This document shows, in pieces, positions 41,819 to 51,236 of a stretch of 64,000 bases of DNA. Each line of letters begins with the position of its first letter. Position 1 is the stretch's first letter. Position numbers and translations under genes: made by a program. The stretch comes from a bacterium (lineage in GTDB: Bacteria > Desulfobacterota > DSWW01). The stretch spans positions 1-64,000 of the forward strand of contig JANQFG010000096.1 of NCBI GenBank assembly GCA_028277985.1, written 5' to 3'. Under the pieces are notes generated by a model. It made no database searches. It had not been told where the DNA came from and was given only the letters and a program-made list of their open reading frames with translations.

Positions 41819-44326
41819 CTACCCGATACCCTGAACCGTTCTCTGGATGATGTTGTCCTGTGTTTTGCGGCTCACATCCACGAAGTGGGCGCTATAGCCT
41901 GCAACCCGGACGATGACCTCCTGGTACTTCTCCGGGTCTTTCTGCGCTGCACGGAGGGTCTGGTCGGAAACCATGTTGAACTGAACATGATCGAGGCCCA
42001 GCTCGGACCAGGATTTCATGTACGCCTTCCAGAGCTGGTAGCCCTTCTCCCCTTCGAGTTGTGTCGGAGAGAGGCGCTGGTTCAACAGGAAGGCCCGACC
42101 GTCCGCCACGTGGTCGATCTTGCCGCAGGACTTGAGCACCGCGGTAGGTCCCTTCTTGTCCAGGCCCGGTCCGGGAGAAATCCCGCCGTCGTACAGGGCG
42201 TCGCCCAGTCTGCGACCGTTCGGAAGGGGTCCCACAACGTTCGCGTAGTGAATGTTCCCGCTCACGTTCTCCGGAAGGATCGGCCAGTTGTTTCCGCTCG
42301 GGCACTTGATCTCCTTGGAGAACCGGGCGCATTCCCGCAGGCAGCGGAGCATGATATCGTCCACATAGTCATCGTCATTGCCCCACTTCGGTGCACCCTT
42401 GACAAAGTCCAGGCGTATCTCTTCGTGGCCTTCCCAGTTCGCTTCCATGGCCGTCATCAGCTGATCCATGGTGTACTTCTTTTCGTCGAATACCAACTTC
42501 TTCACGGCTGCCAGGCTGTCTACGTTCTCCACCCAGGTGAATGCCGTGATCCAGCAGTTTCCACGCTCCCCCGTGGGATCGATGATGTCGAGGCCTGATT
42601 CCACGGAGCGCTCCGAGGTGGCGGAAAGGAAAGGTCTTCCGTAGAGTTCCGGATCCATGTAGCGCCCGAGGTTCACGGTACGCACCAGTGTGCTGAAGAG
42701 CCACTCCATCTGAGCCACCCAGGCCTGGAAGAGCTGCTCGAAATCGGTGAACTCGCGTGGGTCGCCGGTATTCGGACCCATCTGCATGCCCACCACGTTG
42801 TCGTAGCCGTTGTTCAGGGCATACTCGACGATCTTCGCGCAATTGGCCGTAGCAGAGGCCATGCGGAAGGGCTGGTACCCGTGCTTGGTCGGCGGACAGG
42901 GCGACATGCATGCCTGGTGCACCCAGAGCCTCGCCTCCTCGAGAGGGTGTCCGTGCCAGTGCATCGCATTCTGGACCAGAACCGGGTCATTCCGCATGGA
43001 GGGATACCCAAGCCCCTGTCGAATACACTCGAAACACTCGCGCAGCACCTCGTCGCTCACCTTCGGGTGCCAGCGGAAGCCGAAGGTCGGGTTGGACACA
43101 CGTACGAGCCTTGCGGCCTGCAACAGGGCGATCGTCATGTCGTTGCATGCGTCCGTGCCGTCCGGCTTCACCCCGCCGATGGTCCAGACCCAGGTGCCGG
43201 TAATGCCCTGAAGCCCTTCCCGCGCAAAGCGCGGCAGGAACAAGCCGATCTCGTGCGCGCGGATCAGGAATTCGCCCACGAGATCCAGGGCCTCTTCCTT
43301 GGTGAGCGTCTTGTCCACGTTCACGTCTTTGTCGTAGTAGGGCCCGTGGTAGTAATCAGGCCGCGCCGGCCAGGCGCCCTCGTGCGCCTCGAGCCGGTTG
43401 ATCACCTGGATGAAGTGATCCAGTTGAAGAGACTCCTGCAGGCTCCGGGGCGTCTTGGCGGGAACCCGCTCGCAGGCTTCGGCGATCCGCAGCAGTTCTT
43501 CCTTGCGCTTCGGGTCGCTCTCGAAATTCTCGGCAACGATGCGCGCCAGCCGCGCATACCGGTTCGCAAACCGGATCGCCGCCTCCAGAACGAGCTTCAT
43601 GGCGTCCCAGTTCTGGATCTTCTTGTACAGGGGCAGGATATCCGGACCGGGCTTGCCTATGGTCTTCTCTTCGGCCGCTTCGATCTGGCCGTCGATTTCC
43701 TGGATGATGTCCTCGAAACCCCTCTTTCCGGTCAGGATGTATTCGTAGTCCTTGGTCGAGTACCCCACCGCAGAGGTCGGCGTGCCCCAGCCGATGGCGC
43801 CGCTCATGAACTTGACCGCATCCTCAGGATCGAGCAGGTTCGCCAGCTTGTCGATCGCAGCCTCCCCTGCCCACTGTTGCGCAAGATCGGAGACTCGCTT
43901 GAGGGTCTGCTCTTCCGGCTCCGCATGGACACCCGGCTCGTTGTACACCTCTTCGTTGATCATGCTTGCGCCGTCGATCCGCCACGCAATCGTGTGGGGT
44001 CCGCTTCCGGCGTAACCGACCAGCTGTGCCTTGTCCGTGATGAAGATGCTGATGTTGTCGAGCACGTGGGCGAGTGACTTCGCCTTGCGCATCATTCTCT
44101 GTTCGTGCTTCACTCCGTCACTGAAGAACATTTCGGTGAACAGCTCCGGCATCTCCATGTCCACCTTGATGCCAGGGTTGTAGTTTCCGCCGATACACCC
44201 TTTCTTCCAGATCGCCTTTCGCAGGTAATCCAGTCTCTTCGATCGCTTCTTTTCAGCGGCCCACCACCACTCCTGCTTCTTCTCGAGTTCCTCTACCTCT
44301 CGGGTTACTGAGGTTGCCTCCGCCAT
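41819..44326 (-). CDS. Glycyl radical enzyme 3, alkyl-/benzylsuccinate synthase family catalytic subunit
   Basis: This 835 aa protein has Cys473 in HQACMSPCPPTKHG (codon 42910-42908) and Gly810 in VRVAGYSAHF. The remainder is co-linear with GRE1 and GRE2 and shares the DALYDGGISPGPGLDKKGPT block. After the Cys motif it has YQPF, where GRE1 has NQPF and GRE2 AQPM. AGGAGGG precedes ATG. It follows a BssC-like gene by 73 bp and precedes a PNPOx-like gene. No BssB-like or activase gene is nearby, so it must use those of the GRE1 operon. Substrate unknown. Confidence 0.93.
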   Translation of the reverse strand: MAEATSVTREVEELEKKQEWWWAAEKKRSKRLDYLRKAIWKKGCIGGNYNPGIKVDMEMPELFTEMFFSDGVKHEQRMMRKAKSLAHVLDNISIFITDKAQLVGYAGSGPHTIAWRIDGASMINEEVYNEPGVHAEPEEQTLKRVSDLAQQWAGEAAIDKLANLLDPEDAVKFMSGAIGWGTPTSAVGYSTKDYEYILTGKRGFEDIIQEIDGQIEAAEEKTIGKPGPDILPLYKKIQNWDAMKLVLEAAIRFANRYARLARIVAENFESDPKRKEELLRIAEACERVPAKTPRSLQESLQLDHFIQVINRLEAHEGAWPARPDYYHGPYYDKDVNVDKTLTKEEALDLVGEFLIRAHEIGLFLPRFAREGLQGITGTWVWTIGGVKPDGTDACNDMTIALLQAARLVRVSNPTFGFRWHPKVSDEVLRECFECIRQGLGYPSMRNDPVLVQNAMHWHGHPLEEARLWVHQACMSPCPPTKHGYQPFRMASATANCAKIVEYALNNGYDNVVGMQMGPNTGDPREFTDFEQLFQAWVAQMEWLFSTLVRTVNLGRYMDPELYGRPFLSATSERSVESGLDIIDPTGERGNCWITAFTWVENVDSLAAVKKLVFDEKKYTMDQLMTAMEANWEGHEEIRLDFVKGAPKWGNDDDYVDDIMLRCLRECARFSKEIKCPSGNNWPILPENVSGNIHYANVVGPLPNGRRLGDALYDGGISPGPGLDKKGPTAVLKSCGKIDHVADGRAFLLNQRLSPTQLEGEKGYQLWKAYMKSWSELGLDHVQFNMVSDQTLRAAQKDPEKYQEVIVRVAGYSAHFVDVSRKTQDNIIQRTVQGIG

Positions 44327-44399
44327 GCTTTTCCCTCCTCTAGAGTCTTCTCTCTGTAAGAGTCACCATCCAGCAGTGTCCCCCCTGTAGGCGGGCCGC

Positions 44400-44567
44400 C
44401 TATTTACCCCTCTGGAACGAGGAGCAACTCGATGCATCCTGATCCGCCTCCACGGGCTTCGCCTTGTAGTAGGCCTGCCGAGGATCTACGACTCGCTGCA
44501 CGCAATCCCCCTTTTCCGAACCGTCCTCCTGCCCGAAGAAGCACTTACACTCCTTACATGTGGCCAT
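44400..44567 (-). CDS. BssC-like small FeS subunit 2
   Basis: The protein is 55 aa from MATCKECKCFFGQEDGSEKG; the ORF track starts earlier, but this start matches the paralogue at 5069-5233 almost residue for residue. Cysteines are 4, 7, 9, 22 and 48, so it keeps the CxxC...C...C pattern and has an extra Cys9. It is the first gene of the GRE3 operon, about 90 nt below the predicted sigma54 start. It is the probable small FeS subunit of GRE3. Confidence 0.85.
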   Translation of the reverse strand: MATCKECKCFFGQEDGSEKGDCVQRVVDPRQAYYKAKPVEADQDASSCSSFQRGK

Positions 44568-44669
44568 TGGTCTCACCCCCGTCTCTTGGCTGTGAATGCC
44601 CGGTCCTGCCTGCGAACCAGGCAATCCGGTTGCGATGCCTTGTGTGGGCTGCTCGTAGGGACCAGCAAA

Positions 44670-44686
44670 GGCAAGAAGGGTGCCAA
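44670..44686 (-). promoter_or_regulatory. Sigma54 (-24/-12) promoter for the BssC-GRE3 operon
   Basis: Minus strand reads TTGGCACCCTTCTTGCC, identical to the mcmS operon promoter. GG is at 44684-44683 and GC at 44672-44671, 10 nt apart. Predicted start is near 44659. Confidence 0.87.
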
Positions 44687-44768
44687 CCAGAGGCAGCTAG
44701 ATAACTACTTAGAGTTGTTAGGTAATTTCGGTGATGACTCGACACCGGGTCGAGGAAGGATGGAGGGG

Positions 44769-44788
44769 GTGCGTCAATATTGGCGCAC
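44769..44788. promoter_or_regulatory. 20-bp near-perfect palindrome, candidate activator site
   Basis: GTGCGTCAATATTGGCGCAC is palindromic except for one base pair and lies 85 bp upstream of the -24 element. Its core GTCAATATTG also occurs at 10552-10561 at an equivalent distance from the mcmS promoter. Confidence 0.6.
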
Positions 44789-44909
44789 TTATTTCCCGGT
44801 TTGTTCGTATAATCGTCTGATTTTATTGATCATTATGAGATATGTCAGCGATGACTCAGAAACAGCCCAAATGGGACATATGTGCCTTGTTTCCGGGCCG
44901 CAAATGGAC

Positions 44910-46745
44910 TTACGAAATACCGAATCGCTTAATCTTGCGAAGGATCGTCCGCCTGGATATGCCCAGGATCTTCGCTGCCTTGCTGCGATTGCCCCCGCTC
45001 GATTCGAGTGCCTCCTCCAGGGCCACACGCTCCGCATCATCCACCAGGACCCGAAGCCTGAGATCCTTCGGGGGCTCGGCTCTCTGTCCAATTCCGTCAA
45101 CAGCGGCTTCATCCCGCTCCAGGGTCGTGGAGCGTGCGAAATCCAGCTTCTTGACCGCTATGTAGCGCTGGATCACATTCTGCAGCTCACGAACGTTACC
45201 GGGCCAGTCGTAGCGCATCAGCACTTCGATGACATGACCCGGAACGGGCGGCATCTTCCCGTCTTCGGAATAGAACTTGAGGAAGTGTTCGAGCAGCAGA
45301 GGGATGTCTTCACCTCTCTCGCGTAGAGGGGGGACGTTGATCGGGATCACGTGAATCCGATAGAAGAAGTCCTCCCGCATGGCACCTTTCCTGAGCTCGT
45401 CAAGAAGATCCCTGTTCGTGGCGGCGATGATTCGAAAATCAGAGGACCTGCTCGCGCTCCCCCCCACAGGCGTGTATTCACCCCCCTCAATGGCACGTAA
45501 CAGCTTTGCCTGCAGGCCGAGGTTCAACTCACCCACTTCATCCAGAAAGAGGGTCCCCTTGTTCGCGAGGTCCAGATAGCCCCGCTTGTCAGCGTGCGCC
45601 CCGGTGAAGGCACCCTTCTTGTGGCCGAAGAACTCGCTTTCGAGCAGGTTCTCGGGGATGGCAGCACAGTTGACCGGCACGAACTCGCCCCCCGAGCGAT
45701 GGCTCATCTCGTGGATCGCCCTTGCCACCAACTCCTTGCCCGTCCCGGACTCGCCGTGAATGATCACATTCGCGCTCGTGGCCGCGGCATTCAGGATGAC
45801 CTCGTACACGTCCTGCATGGCAGGGCTCTTCCCAATGAGATTTCCGAGCCGGTAGCGATCCTTCATGGAAGAGCGCAGGGTGATGTTCTCTCGGCGCAGA
45901 TGATCCGCTTCTTCCTGCATCCAGATCTCTCGCTGTTTCGCCTCGGTGATATCCCGCACGGTCATGAACACGGTCGGCAAGCCCTTCAGCTGGATCAGGC
46001 TGGCTCTCCCCTCGATCCAGATCTCCTGCGAATCCATCCTCGTCCATCGGGCCTGAAAGAACCTCTCCTTCGACGCCCCCCTTTCGAAGCCGGCCACCAT
46101 ATCCCCCATCCCTTCCTGGAAACCCTCAGTGACGAGGTCCATCACATCCTTGCCCAGGAGTTGATCCGAGTCTTCATAACCGAACATGGACGAGAAGGCG
46201 TCATTCACGAAGACGACCCTCAAGTCGTGGAAGAGCATCACGCCCACGGTCATGCGCTCGGCGAGCATGCGGTAGAACTCTTCGCTCTCGCGCAATTCGT
46301 CTTCGGCCCGTTTTCGAGCGCTCAGGTCCGTGCCCATGCCCAGAAGATACGAAGTATCTTCGATCCTGGCACTCACACCGGTGAAGAAGTGTGGGATACT
46401 GCTTCCGTCCTTTGTCACCAACTCCGCCTCCTGAAAGGCCTGCCCCCTGGAAAAGGCGGTCCCCACGGCCTCCTGGATCTTCTCCAACCCCTCTCCGCTG
46501 AACACATCGTAGATCGTCCTCTCCCGGAGCTCCTCAGGGGAATACCCCGTCATCTTCTCCAGGTTCTTGTTCCAATTCTGGAAATTGAGGCTGTGATCCG
46601 TGAGGTAGAAGACTCCCGGCAGGCTCCTGATCAGCATTTCGAAGAACCTGCTCTTTCTCTCGAAATCCTTGAGGGACCGTTCGAGATCTGCCACCTTCTC
46701 TCTCAGTTCGCGAGCTTCGTTCTCAGGATTCGTTCTCGAGGCCAT
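44910..46745 (-). CDS. Sigma54-dependent transcriptional activator 3 (PAS-PAS-AAA+-Fis HTH)
   Basis: The 611 aa protein is co-linear with activators 1 and 2: a charged coiled start ([20 protein letters not shown]), PAS-1 with [20 protein letters not shown]-2 with [17 protein letters not shown]+ with [19 protein letters not shown] and TLFLDEVGE, and the Fis [21 protein letters not shown]. It is upstream of the GRE3 operon in the same direction. The GST-like gene precedes it by 53 bp, so the two may be co-transcribed. Confidence 0.93.
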   Translation of the reverse strand: MASRTNPENEARELREKVADLERSLKDFERKSRFFEMLIRSLPGVFYLTDHSLNFQNWNKNLEKMTGYSPEELRERTIYDVFSGEGLEKIQEAVGTAFSRGQAFQEAELVTKDGSSIPHFFTGVSARIEDTSYLLGMGTDLSARKRAEDELRESEEFYRMLAERMTVGVMLFHDLRVVFVNDAFSSMFGYEDSDQLLGKDVMDLVTEGFQEGMGDMVAGFERGASKERFFQARWTRMDSQEIWIEGRASLIQLKGLPTVFMTVRDITEAKQREIWMQEEADHLRRENITLRSSMKDRYRLGNLIGKSPAMQDVYEVILNAAATSANVIIHGESGTGKELVARAIHEMSHRSGGEFVPVNCAAIPENLLESEFFGHKKGAFTGAHADKRGYLDLANKGTLFLDEVGELNLGLQAKLLRAIEGGEYTPVGGSASRSSDFRIIAATNRDLLDELRKGAMREDFFYRIHVIPINVPPLRERGEDIPLLLEHFLKFYSEDGKMPPVPGHVIEVLMRYDWPGNVRELQNVIQRYIAVKKLDFARSTTLERDEAAVDGIGQRAEPPKDLRLRVLVDDAERVALEEALESSGGNRSKAAKILGISRRTILRKIKRFGIS

Positions 46746-46798
46746 CAGCTCTTCCTGTTCGGAGTTGTGAAGATGCCAGCAGGAGACTTCCGGCCGGT

Positions 46799-47983
46799 CT
46801 ATTCGAGCACAAATTTGTAGTGCTCGCTCTTGATGCGACGGATTGGGCCAGATGCCAAGAGTTCCTCACCCCCGTTACGGCTCACGACTCGATCAAATCT
46901 CGTGTGCCCTTCCTCATCGAGCCCGGCCAGGACATCCAGGACCCTTTGGAAATGGTAGACCGCATCCACATGGTCGCGACGACGAACCCGTACGCCTCTC
47001 AGCTCAAACTCGAACCAGTCCAGGGATGGGTGCGCCGTACCGGCACCCGGATCGCTCTGAATGATCGTGCCGGAGGGAAGTCCCGGGTCGACCTCGTTCC
47101 ATGCATTGTAGTTCTGGATCATGCCCATGCACTCGGCACTGAACTCGGAGAAGAAATGACTCAGGATCGGATCCAGAGTTTCGGGAAGTTGATCATTCGG
47201 CAGAAAATCAGGCTCCAGGTCCGGGAATTCCCCATCAACGAACCCTGCCTCGTACATGCGTTCTGTCCAGCGGTATACGTGGGGCGCCCGATTCTTCATC
47301 AGCACCGACGGATAAGGGTCGCGGGACAGATGTGCGAAGAAGGGTCCTACCAGTCCAAAATCAGCCAGGCTCGGACGACCGCCCAGGACATAGGGGTACT
47401 GCAAGAAATGGCTGTTCATTCGATCCAGCAATTCCTCGTAGGAGGTTTCGATCACGGGAATGGTTTCCGGAGTTACTCCGAGGGGTTCCAGAAAGCCTTT
47501 GAAATACTCCATTGTGGGGACGACCTGTTCTCTCTGCTTCTCCATGTCCCTATGGGCGGATACGGCGCGTCCGAAAAGCGCCTCCAGGAAGGCTCTGTTT
47601 TCGTCCAGGTAGTTCCATCGATAGTGCATCGCTGCCGTGAGCAACATTTCCGACCCGAAGAAGCCCATCAACCAGGCAACAGCCTTTTGCACAGGAGTCT
47701 CTGGAATCAACGCCGGTTCACGAACCTCTTGTTCGAAGTGGACAATGGTATCGGTCGAATCTTGGATCAGGGTGCCATCCATGAGCTCGACGACGGGCAC
47801 CACGAAATACTCGATAAGCGGCAATATTTCCGCCTGAAAGCGAGGGTGTGAAGGAAAGACCTCCTGGAAATCGATTCCCTTCTTCACAAGGTAAGAACGC
47901 GTCTTTCCTGAATACAAGGATCCCGGTGCACCCCAAAGGATCGGTTTCGCATGAGTCTTTCCCGAATTCTTATACGTCTGCAT
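46799..47983 (-). CDS. Glutathione S-transferase-like protein
   Basis: The protein is 394 aa from [27 protein letters not shown] lies 6 nt upstream of this ATG. A thioredoxin-like N-terminal domain ([43 protein letters not shown]) is followed by a helical GST C-terminal domain ([20 protein letters not shown]). A further C-terminal extension of about 130 residues is unusual for GSTs. The redox role and the substrate are unknown. Its gene may be co-transcribed with activator 3. Confidence 0.82.
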   Translation of the reverse strand: MQTYKNSGKTHAKPILWGAPGSLYSGKTRSYLVKKGIDFQEVFPSHPRFQAEILPLIEYFVVPVVELMDGTLIQDSTDTIVHFEQEVREPALIPETPVQKAVAWLMGFFGSEMLLTAAMHYRWNYLDENRAFLEALFGRAVSAHRDMEKQREQVVPTMEYFKGFLEPLGVTPETIPVIETSYEELLDRMNSHFLQYPYVLGGRPSLADFGLVGPFFAHLSRDPYPSVLMKNRAPHVYRWTERMYEAGFVDGEFPDLEPDFLPNDQLPETLDPILSHFFSEFSAECMGMIQNYNAWNEVDPGLPSGTIIQSDPGAGTAHPSLDWFEFELRGVRVRRRDHVDAVYHFQRVLDVLAGLDEEGHTRFDRVVSRNGGEELLASGPIRRIKSEHYKFVLE

Positions 47984-48552
47984 GAATGACTCCTCCGACG
48001 TCGGTAGGCACATGGATTCAGGGCCTTCCTCTCCCTTCCTTGCCGATTTGAAATCTTATCATGAACCGTCCGTGTGTCGAGCTGCGGCAAAGGCTCACCG
48101 CTTTGGTGCTGTCTACGAAGTATCCTCCCAGAGTGACTTCAAGGTAGAATTCGTTGCGCAGGAAAAGCGTCCCGCACCAAGGTCGCGCCCAAGAAAAACT
48201 AGTATCAGATATTACTTCATATTCTATCTATAAAGTATTGTTTTTACAATGTTTCGATTCCGTGTTTGTCCTCAGAGTTCGTGGGGCCGGCCCCCCAGGA
48301 AAACCGTCACAGGAAGATAACCCGGACGAAACAAGACCTTAACATTCAGGAGGGAGAATTGCTTCGCTTTGTGACTACCTCTACACCCGGGCATCCGGCT
48401 CCGCTTCATGTGCCCCCCCACACGGTTTCTGGAGACGGATGCCCAATCTTTTCTCCCCCTTTGCCCTGGCTGAGAATGCCCCGCAGACCTTGACACCCCA
48501 CTTTCGCCTTTCATACACTCCGTGCAATCAACCCGAGAGGAGGCATATCACT
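47984..48552. other. Intergenic stretch, A/T-rich promoter-like part, no gene
   Basis: This 569 bp lies between the divergent GST-like and amidohydrolase genes. It contains an A/T-rich tract (48195-48260) with a hairpin ATTGT-TTTT-ACAAT (48237-48250) and the palindrome GGGGCCGGCCCC (48283-48294). Short ORFs here lack convincing starts or family features. Confidence 0.5.
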
Positions 48553-49479
48553 ATGATCGTAGACGTTCACTACCACATGATTCCCATGATGCCCGAAGAA
48601 ATGATCGAAAGCGTCCTGCATGACCCCATTCGAATGGCCAAAGTGATGGGAAGAGAAGTGGACCACGCGTCCCTCGTCGCGAAGGCGAAGGAGATGTGGG
48701 GGGACCCGGAGGGCGACAAGCTCCTCCAGTCGATGGACGAAGAGGGCGTGGACTTCACGGTGATCTGTGCCGTGGACAATGCCGACAACGAGGTTTTCAC
48801 GACCGAGCTCGTGGAGTGGCAGAACAAAGCCGTTGCCGAGGTGGCCCAGAAGCATCCAGACAGGGTCATGGCCCTTGCAGGTGTAGACCCGAGGCGCGAC
48901 AACGCAGTCGACCTTCTTAAACAGGCTATCGAGGAGTTCGGGATGCGGGGGCTCAAATACCACGCCGATTACGGGTTCGACCCGGTGGGACCCGAATCCT
49001 ACAAGCTTCTCGAGATTGTCGAGAAGAACGGGGGGGTACTCCTCTCCCATACCGGCCCCTTGCCTCCTCCTTCCCGGCCAAAGTATGCGGACCCCTCGCT
49101 CCTGGCGGACCTTGGCGTCGACTTTCCGGACCTCAAGGTGATCGCCGCCCACATGGGCATGGTCGATTGGAGGCCATGGGCAGCACTGGCCACCCATCAA
49201 CCGAACCTTTACGGCGACCTGGCCATGTGGGACGCGTTTGCATTCGGCCGGTACGACCTCTTCTGCCGGGACCTGCGCGACCTGATCGACTACGCCGGAA
49301 TCGAGAAGGTGCTCTTTGCCACGGACAACCCCATAGCCCAGGTCGTGAGAACCACCCGGGAATGGATCGCCCTGATCAAAGACCTGCCGACCAACGCACC
49401 GTCCGGTGTCCGGTTCACCGACGATGAGGTGGAGGCGATCCTCGGCGGCAATGCGGTCTCCCTGCTGGGCCTGGGATAA
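48553..49479 (+). CDS. Amidohydrolase family protein (metal-dependent hydrolase/decarboxylase)
   Basis: The protein is 308 aa from MIVDVHYHMIPMMPEEMIES; AGGAGG precedes this ATG, the upstream ORF part being leader. HxH metal ligands lie in VDVHYHM, with VIAAHMGMVDWRPW and a final FATDNPI for the remaining ligands. This matches the amidohydrolase_2 family, which includes aromatic-acid decarboxylases such as ACMSD and 2,3-dihydroxybenzoate decarboxylase types. The substrate is unknown. The downstream methyltransferase begins 30 bp later. Confidence 0.85.
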   Translation: MIVDVHYHMIPMMPEEMIESVLHDPIRMAKVMGREVDHASLVAKAKEMWGDPEGDKLLQSMDEEGVDFTVICAVDNADNEVFTTELVEWQNKAVAEVAQKHPDRVMALAGVDPRRDNAVDLLKQAIEEFGMRGLKYHADYGFDPVGPESYKLLEIVEKNGGVLLSHTGPLPPPSRPKYADPSLLADLGVDFPDLKVIAAHMGMVDWRPWAALATHQPNLYGDLAMWDAFAFGRYDLFCRDLRDLIDYAGIEKVLFATDNPIAQVVRTTREWIALIKDLPTNAPSGVRFTDDEVEAILGGNAVSLLGLG

Positions 49480-49509
49480 AGCTCCCGCCGGGGCTCTTCT
49501 ATCTGCAAG

Positions 49510-50235
49510 ATGACCATAGACAATCGATACTACGACGCACTCGGGGATGCCTGGTGGGACCCGGAGGGTCCCATGGGTCTCCTCCTACGTATGAATCGAT
49601 TGCGAAATCAGTATTTCCAGAGCGTGCTCAAAGACCCGGAAGGGGCCAAGCTCCTGGACGTCGGCTGTGGCGGTGGATTCCTGGCAAATGCATTCGCCGC
49701 AGCGGGAGCGGAGGTCTACGGTGTGGATCTCTCAGCGAACGCGGTTCGCACGGCAAGGGACCACGCCGATGGCAAGGGTCTCTGTCTGCGCGTTATGACC
49801 GGACGAGCAGAAGCCCTCCCTTTTGCATCATCGGTCTTTGATGCGGTCCTGCTCGCAGATGTGCTGGAGCATCTGGACGACTTTCGGCAAGCCCTGGCAG
49901 AATCGTCTCGAGTCCTGAAACCGGGAGGAGTTCTGCTGTACGAGACCGTGAACCGCACCTTGCTCAGCCGTGTCGGTGCCGTTTGGGTCCTGGAATACGT
50001 CTTCCGCAAGATCCCGCCCAACAGCCACGATTGGAGGATGTTCATCCGCCCGCCCGAGCTCGAGGAGGCCCTGAGGGCGTGCGGCCTCACGAACCGGGAA
50101 GTCCGTGGGTTGGCATTGAAGAACGGCATTCCAGGATTCCTTTCCAGGGTTATGAGGGGAAAGGACCCCTGGGTTTTCGAGCTCTGCTCCGACACCCGGG
50201 TGAGCTACCTGGGCTATGCCTTCAAGCCTGCTTGA
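49510..50235 (+). CDS. SAM-dependent methyltransferase, UbiG-like
   Basis: This 241 aa class I methyltransferase has SAM-binding LLDVGCGGGFLANAFAAAGAEV and LLADVLEHLDD. The early RYYDALGDAWWDPEGPMGLL and MFIRPPELEEALRACGL are shared with UbiG/Coq3-type O-methyltransferases. It may act on a quinone-like or other phenolic substrate. The sequence does not show which. No ubiquinone gene cluster is present. Confidence 0.82.
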   Translation: MTIDNRYYDALGDAWWDPEGPMGLLLRMNRLRNQYFQSVLKDPEGAKLLDVGCGGGFLANAFAAAGAEVYGVDLSANAVRTARDHADGKGLCLRVMTGRAEALPFASSVFDAVLLADVLEHLDDFRQALAESSRVLKPGGVLLYETVNRTLLSRVGAVWVLEYVFRKIPPNSHDWRMFIRPPELEEALRACGLTNREVRGLALKNGIPGFLSRVMRGKDPWVFELCSDTRVSYLGYAFKPA

Positions 50236-50263
50236 GACCCCACAAAAAAAATCTTTCGTTTCG

Positions 50264-50293
50264 ATGTCACACTTTGAAGTGTCGGACGTCTAA
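50264..50293 (+). promoter_or_regulatory. ECF-type promoter candidate ahead of the sigma factor gene
   Basis: TGTCACA is followed after about 15 bp by CGTCTAA, a combination typical of ECF sigma promoters, and ACACTT-TG-AAGTGT (50269-50282) is a perfect hairpin. It lies about 75 bp ahead of the sigma factor start, fitting autoregulation. Confidence 0.45.
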
Positions 50294-50367
50294 AGATCAG
50301 ATCAGCGAGCAAGGGCCGTTTCTACACCACCGAGGCCCACGCTCAGACCCGAGAACCCGGAGGCGCA

Positions 50368-51213
50368 ATGGGATCCAACATCGAGGCATGGGTCAGGCAA
50401 GCCAAGGAAGGAAATCGCGAGGCCCTCGAGGAGCTCGTGGCACACATTCAGGGTCGCATCTATGGGCTCTCTCTTCGAATGCTGGGGCACCCCGCAGACG
50501 CGGAGGATGCCAGCCAGGAGATCCTGATCAAGGTGATCACCCACCTCGACGGATATCGGGAGGAGAGCGCCTTCACTACATGGGTCTACCGTGTGGCCGC
50601 CAATCATCTCCTCTCCACCCACAGGCGCAGGGCAGAAAGGATGGACCTGACGTTTGCCCTGTTCGAGGACCAGGTACAAAAGGAACAGAGCGCTACGACA
50701 CCTCCTCCCGACCTTACGCCCGAACAGGCGTACCTGATCGAAGAGGAGAGGGCCAACTGTATGCAGGGGACGATGCTCTGTCTGTCCAGGGATCTTCGCC
50801 TCGCGTTCATCCTGGGGGTGGTCTTCGAGATATCCAGCCAAGAGGGCGCCTATATATTGGACGTTACCCCCGCGGCCTTTCGAAAGCGCGTGTCGCGCGC
50901 GCGCTCCAAGGTTCAGGCCTTCATGTTCAAGAACTGCGGGCTCATCAACCCAGATAATCCCTGTCAATGCGCCCGCATACTCCCCTACGACATCAAAGTA
51001 GGCTGGATCGATCCGGACAATCCCTTGTATGCATCCCCCCGGGGGGCTTCAGTAAGCGATGTCGACATACAGGACCGCCTTCAAGGGCTCGACGAGATCG
51101 AACGCATGGCCACCCTGTTCAGAACCTATCCGGAACTGGACCCGCCTGCATCTTTCCTTGACCTCGTCAAGGAGCTGCTCGATACGGGGAAATACGCATC
51201 ACCTCTTGAATAA
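50368..51213 (+). CDS. ECF-like RNA polymerase sigma factor with C-terminal Cys-containing extension
   Basis: The 281 aa protein has the sigma2 region ALEELVAHIQGRIYGLSLRM and DAEDASQEILIKVITHL, then sigma4 YILDVTPAAFRKRVSRARSK. It is about 80 residues longer than a minimal ECF factor. The extension begins CGLINPDNPCQCAR, a Cys-rich motif as in metal- or redox-sensing ECF factors of CorE-like type. No anti-sigma gene follows, so the extension may do that job (inference). A CGTCTAA-type promoter lies upstream. The TIGR04076-type gene follows by 23 bp. Confidence 0.8.
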   Translation: MGSNIEAWVRQAKEGNREALEELVAHIQGRIYGLSLRMLGHPADAEDASQEILIKVITHLDGYREESAFTTWVYRVAANHLLSTHRRRAERMDLTFALFEDQVQKEQSATTPPPDLTPEQAYLIEEERANCMQGTMLCLSRDLRLAFILGVVFEISSQEGAYILDVTPAAFRKRVSRARSKVQAFMFKNCGLINPDNPCQCARILPYDIKVGWIDPDNPLYASPRGASVSDVDIQDRLQGLDEIERMATLFRTYPELDPPASFLDLVKELLDTGKYASPLE

Positions 51214-51236
51214 CCCAAACGTGAAGGAGGACAGCC

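Larger units (their letters stand above)
44568..44909. promoter_or_regulatory. Control region ahead of the GRE3 operon
   Basis: This 342 bp gap contains no gene. It holds the sigma54 promoter, the 20-bp palindrome at 44769-44788, an A/T-rich tract at 44805-44840 and TGGGACA (44872-44878) within AAATGGGACATATG; ATATGTCCC on the minus strand is shared with the region at 10660. Confidence 0.6.

Noticed and set aside
2485-44326. Toluene-type benzylsuccinate synthase interpretation of the GREs
   Set aside because: The family fits, but no bbs-type beta-oxidation genes are present and mutase, MeaB and carboxyltransferase point to the alkane route. Kept as an alternative, not as the call.
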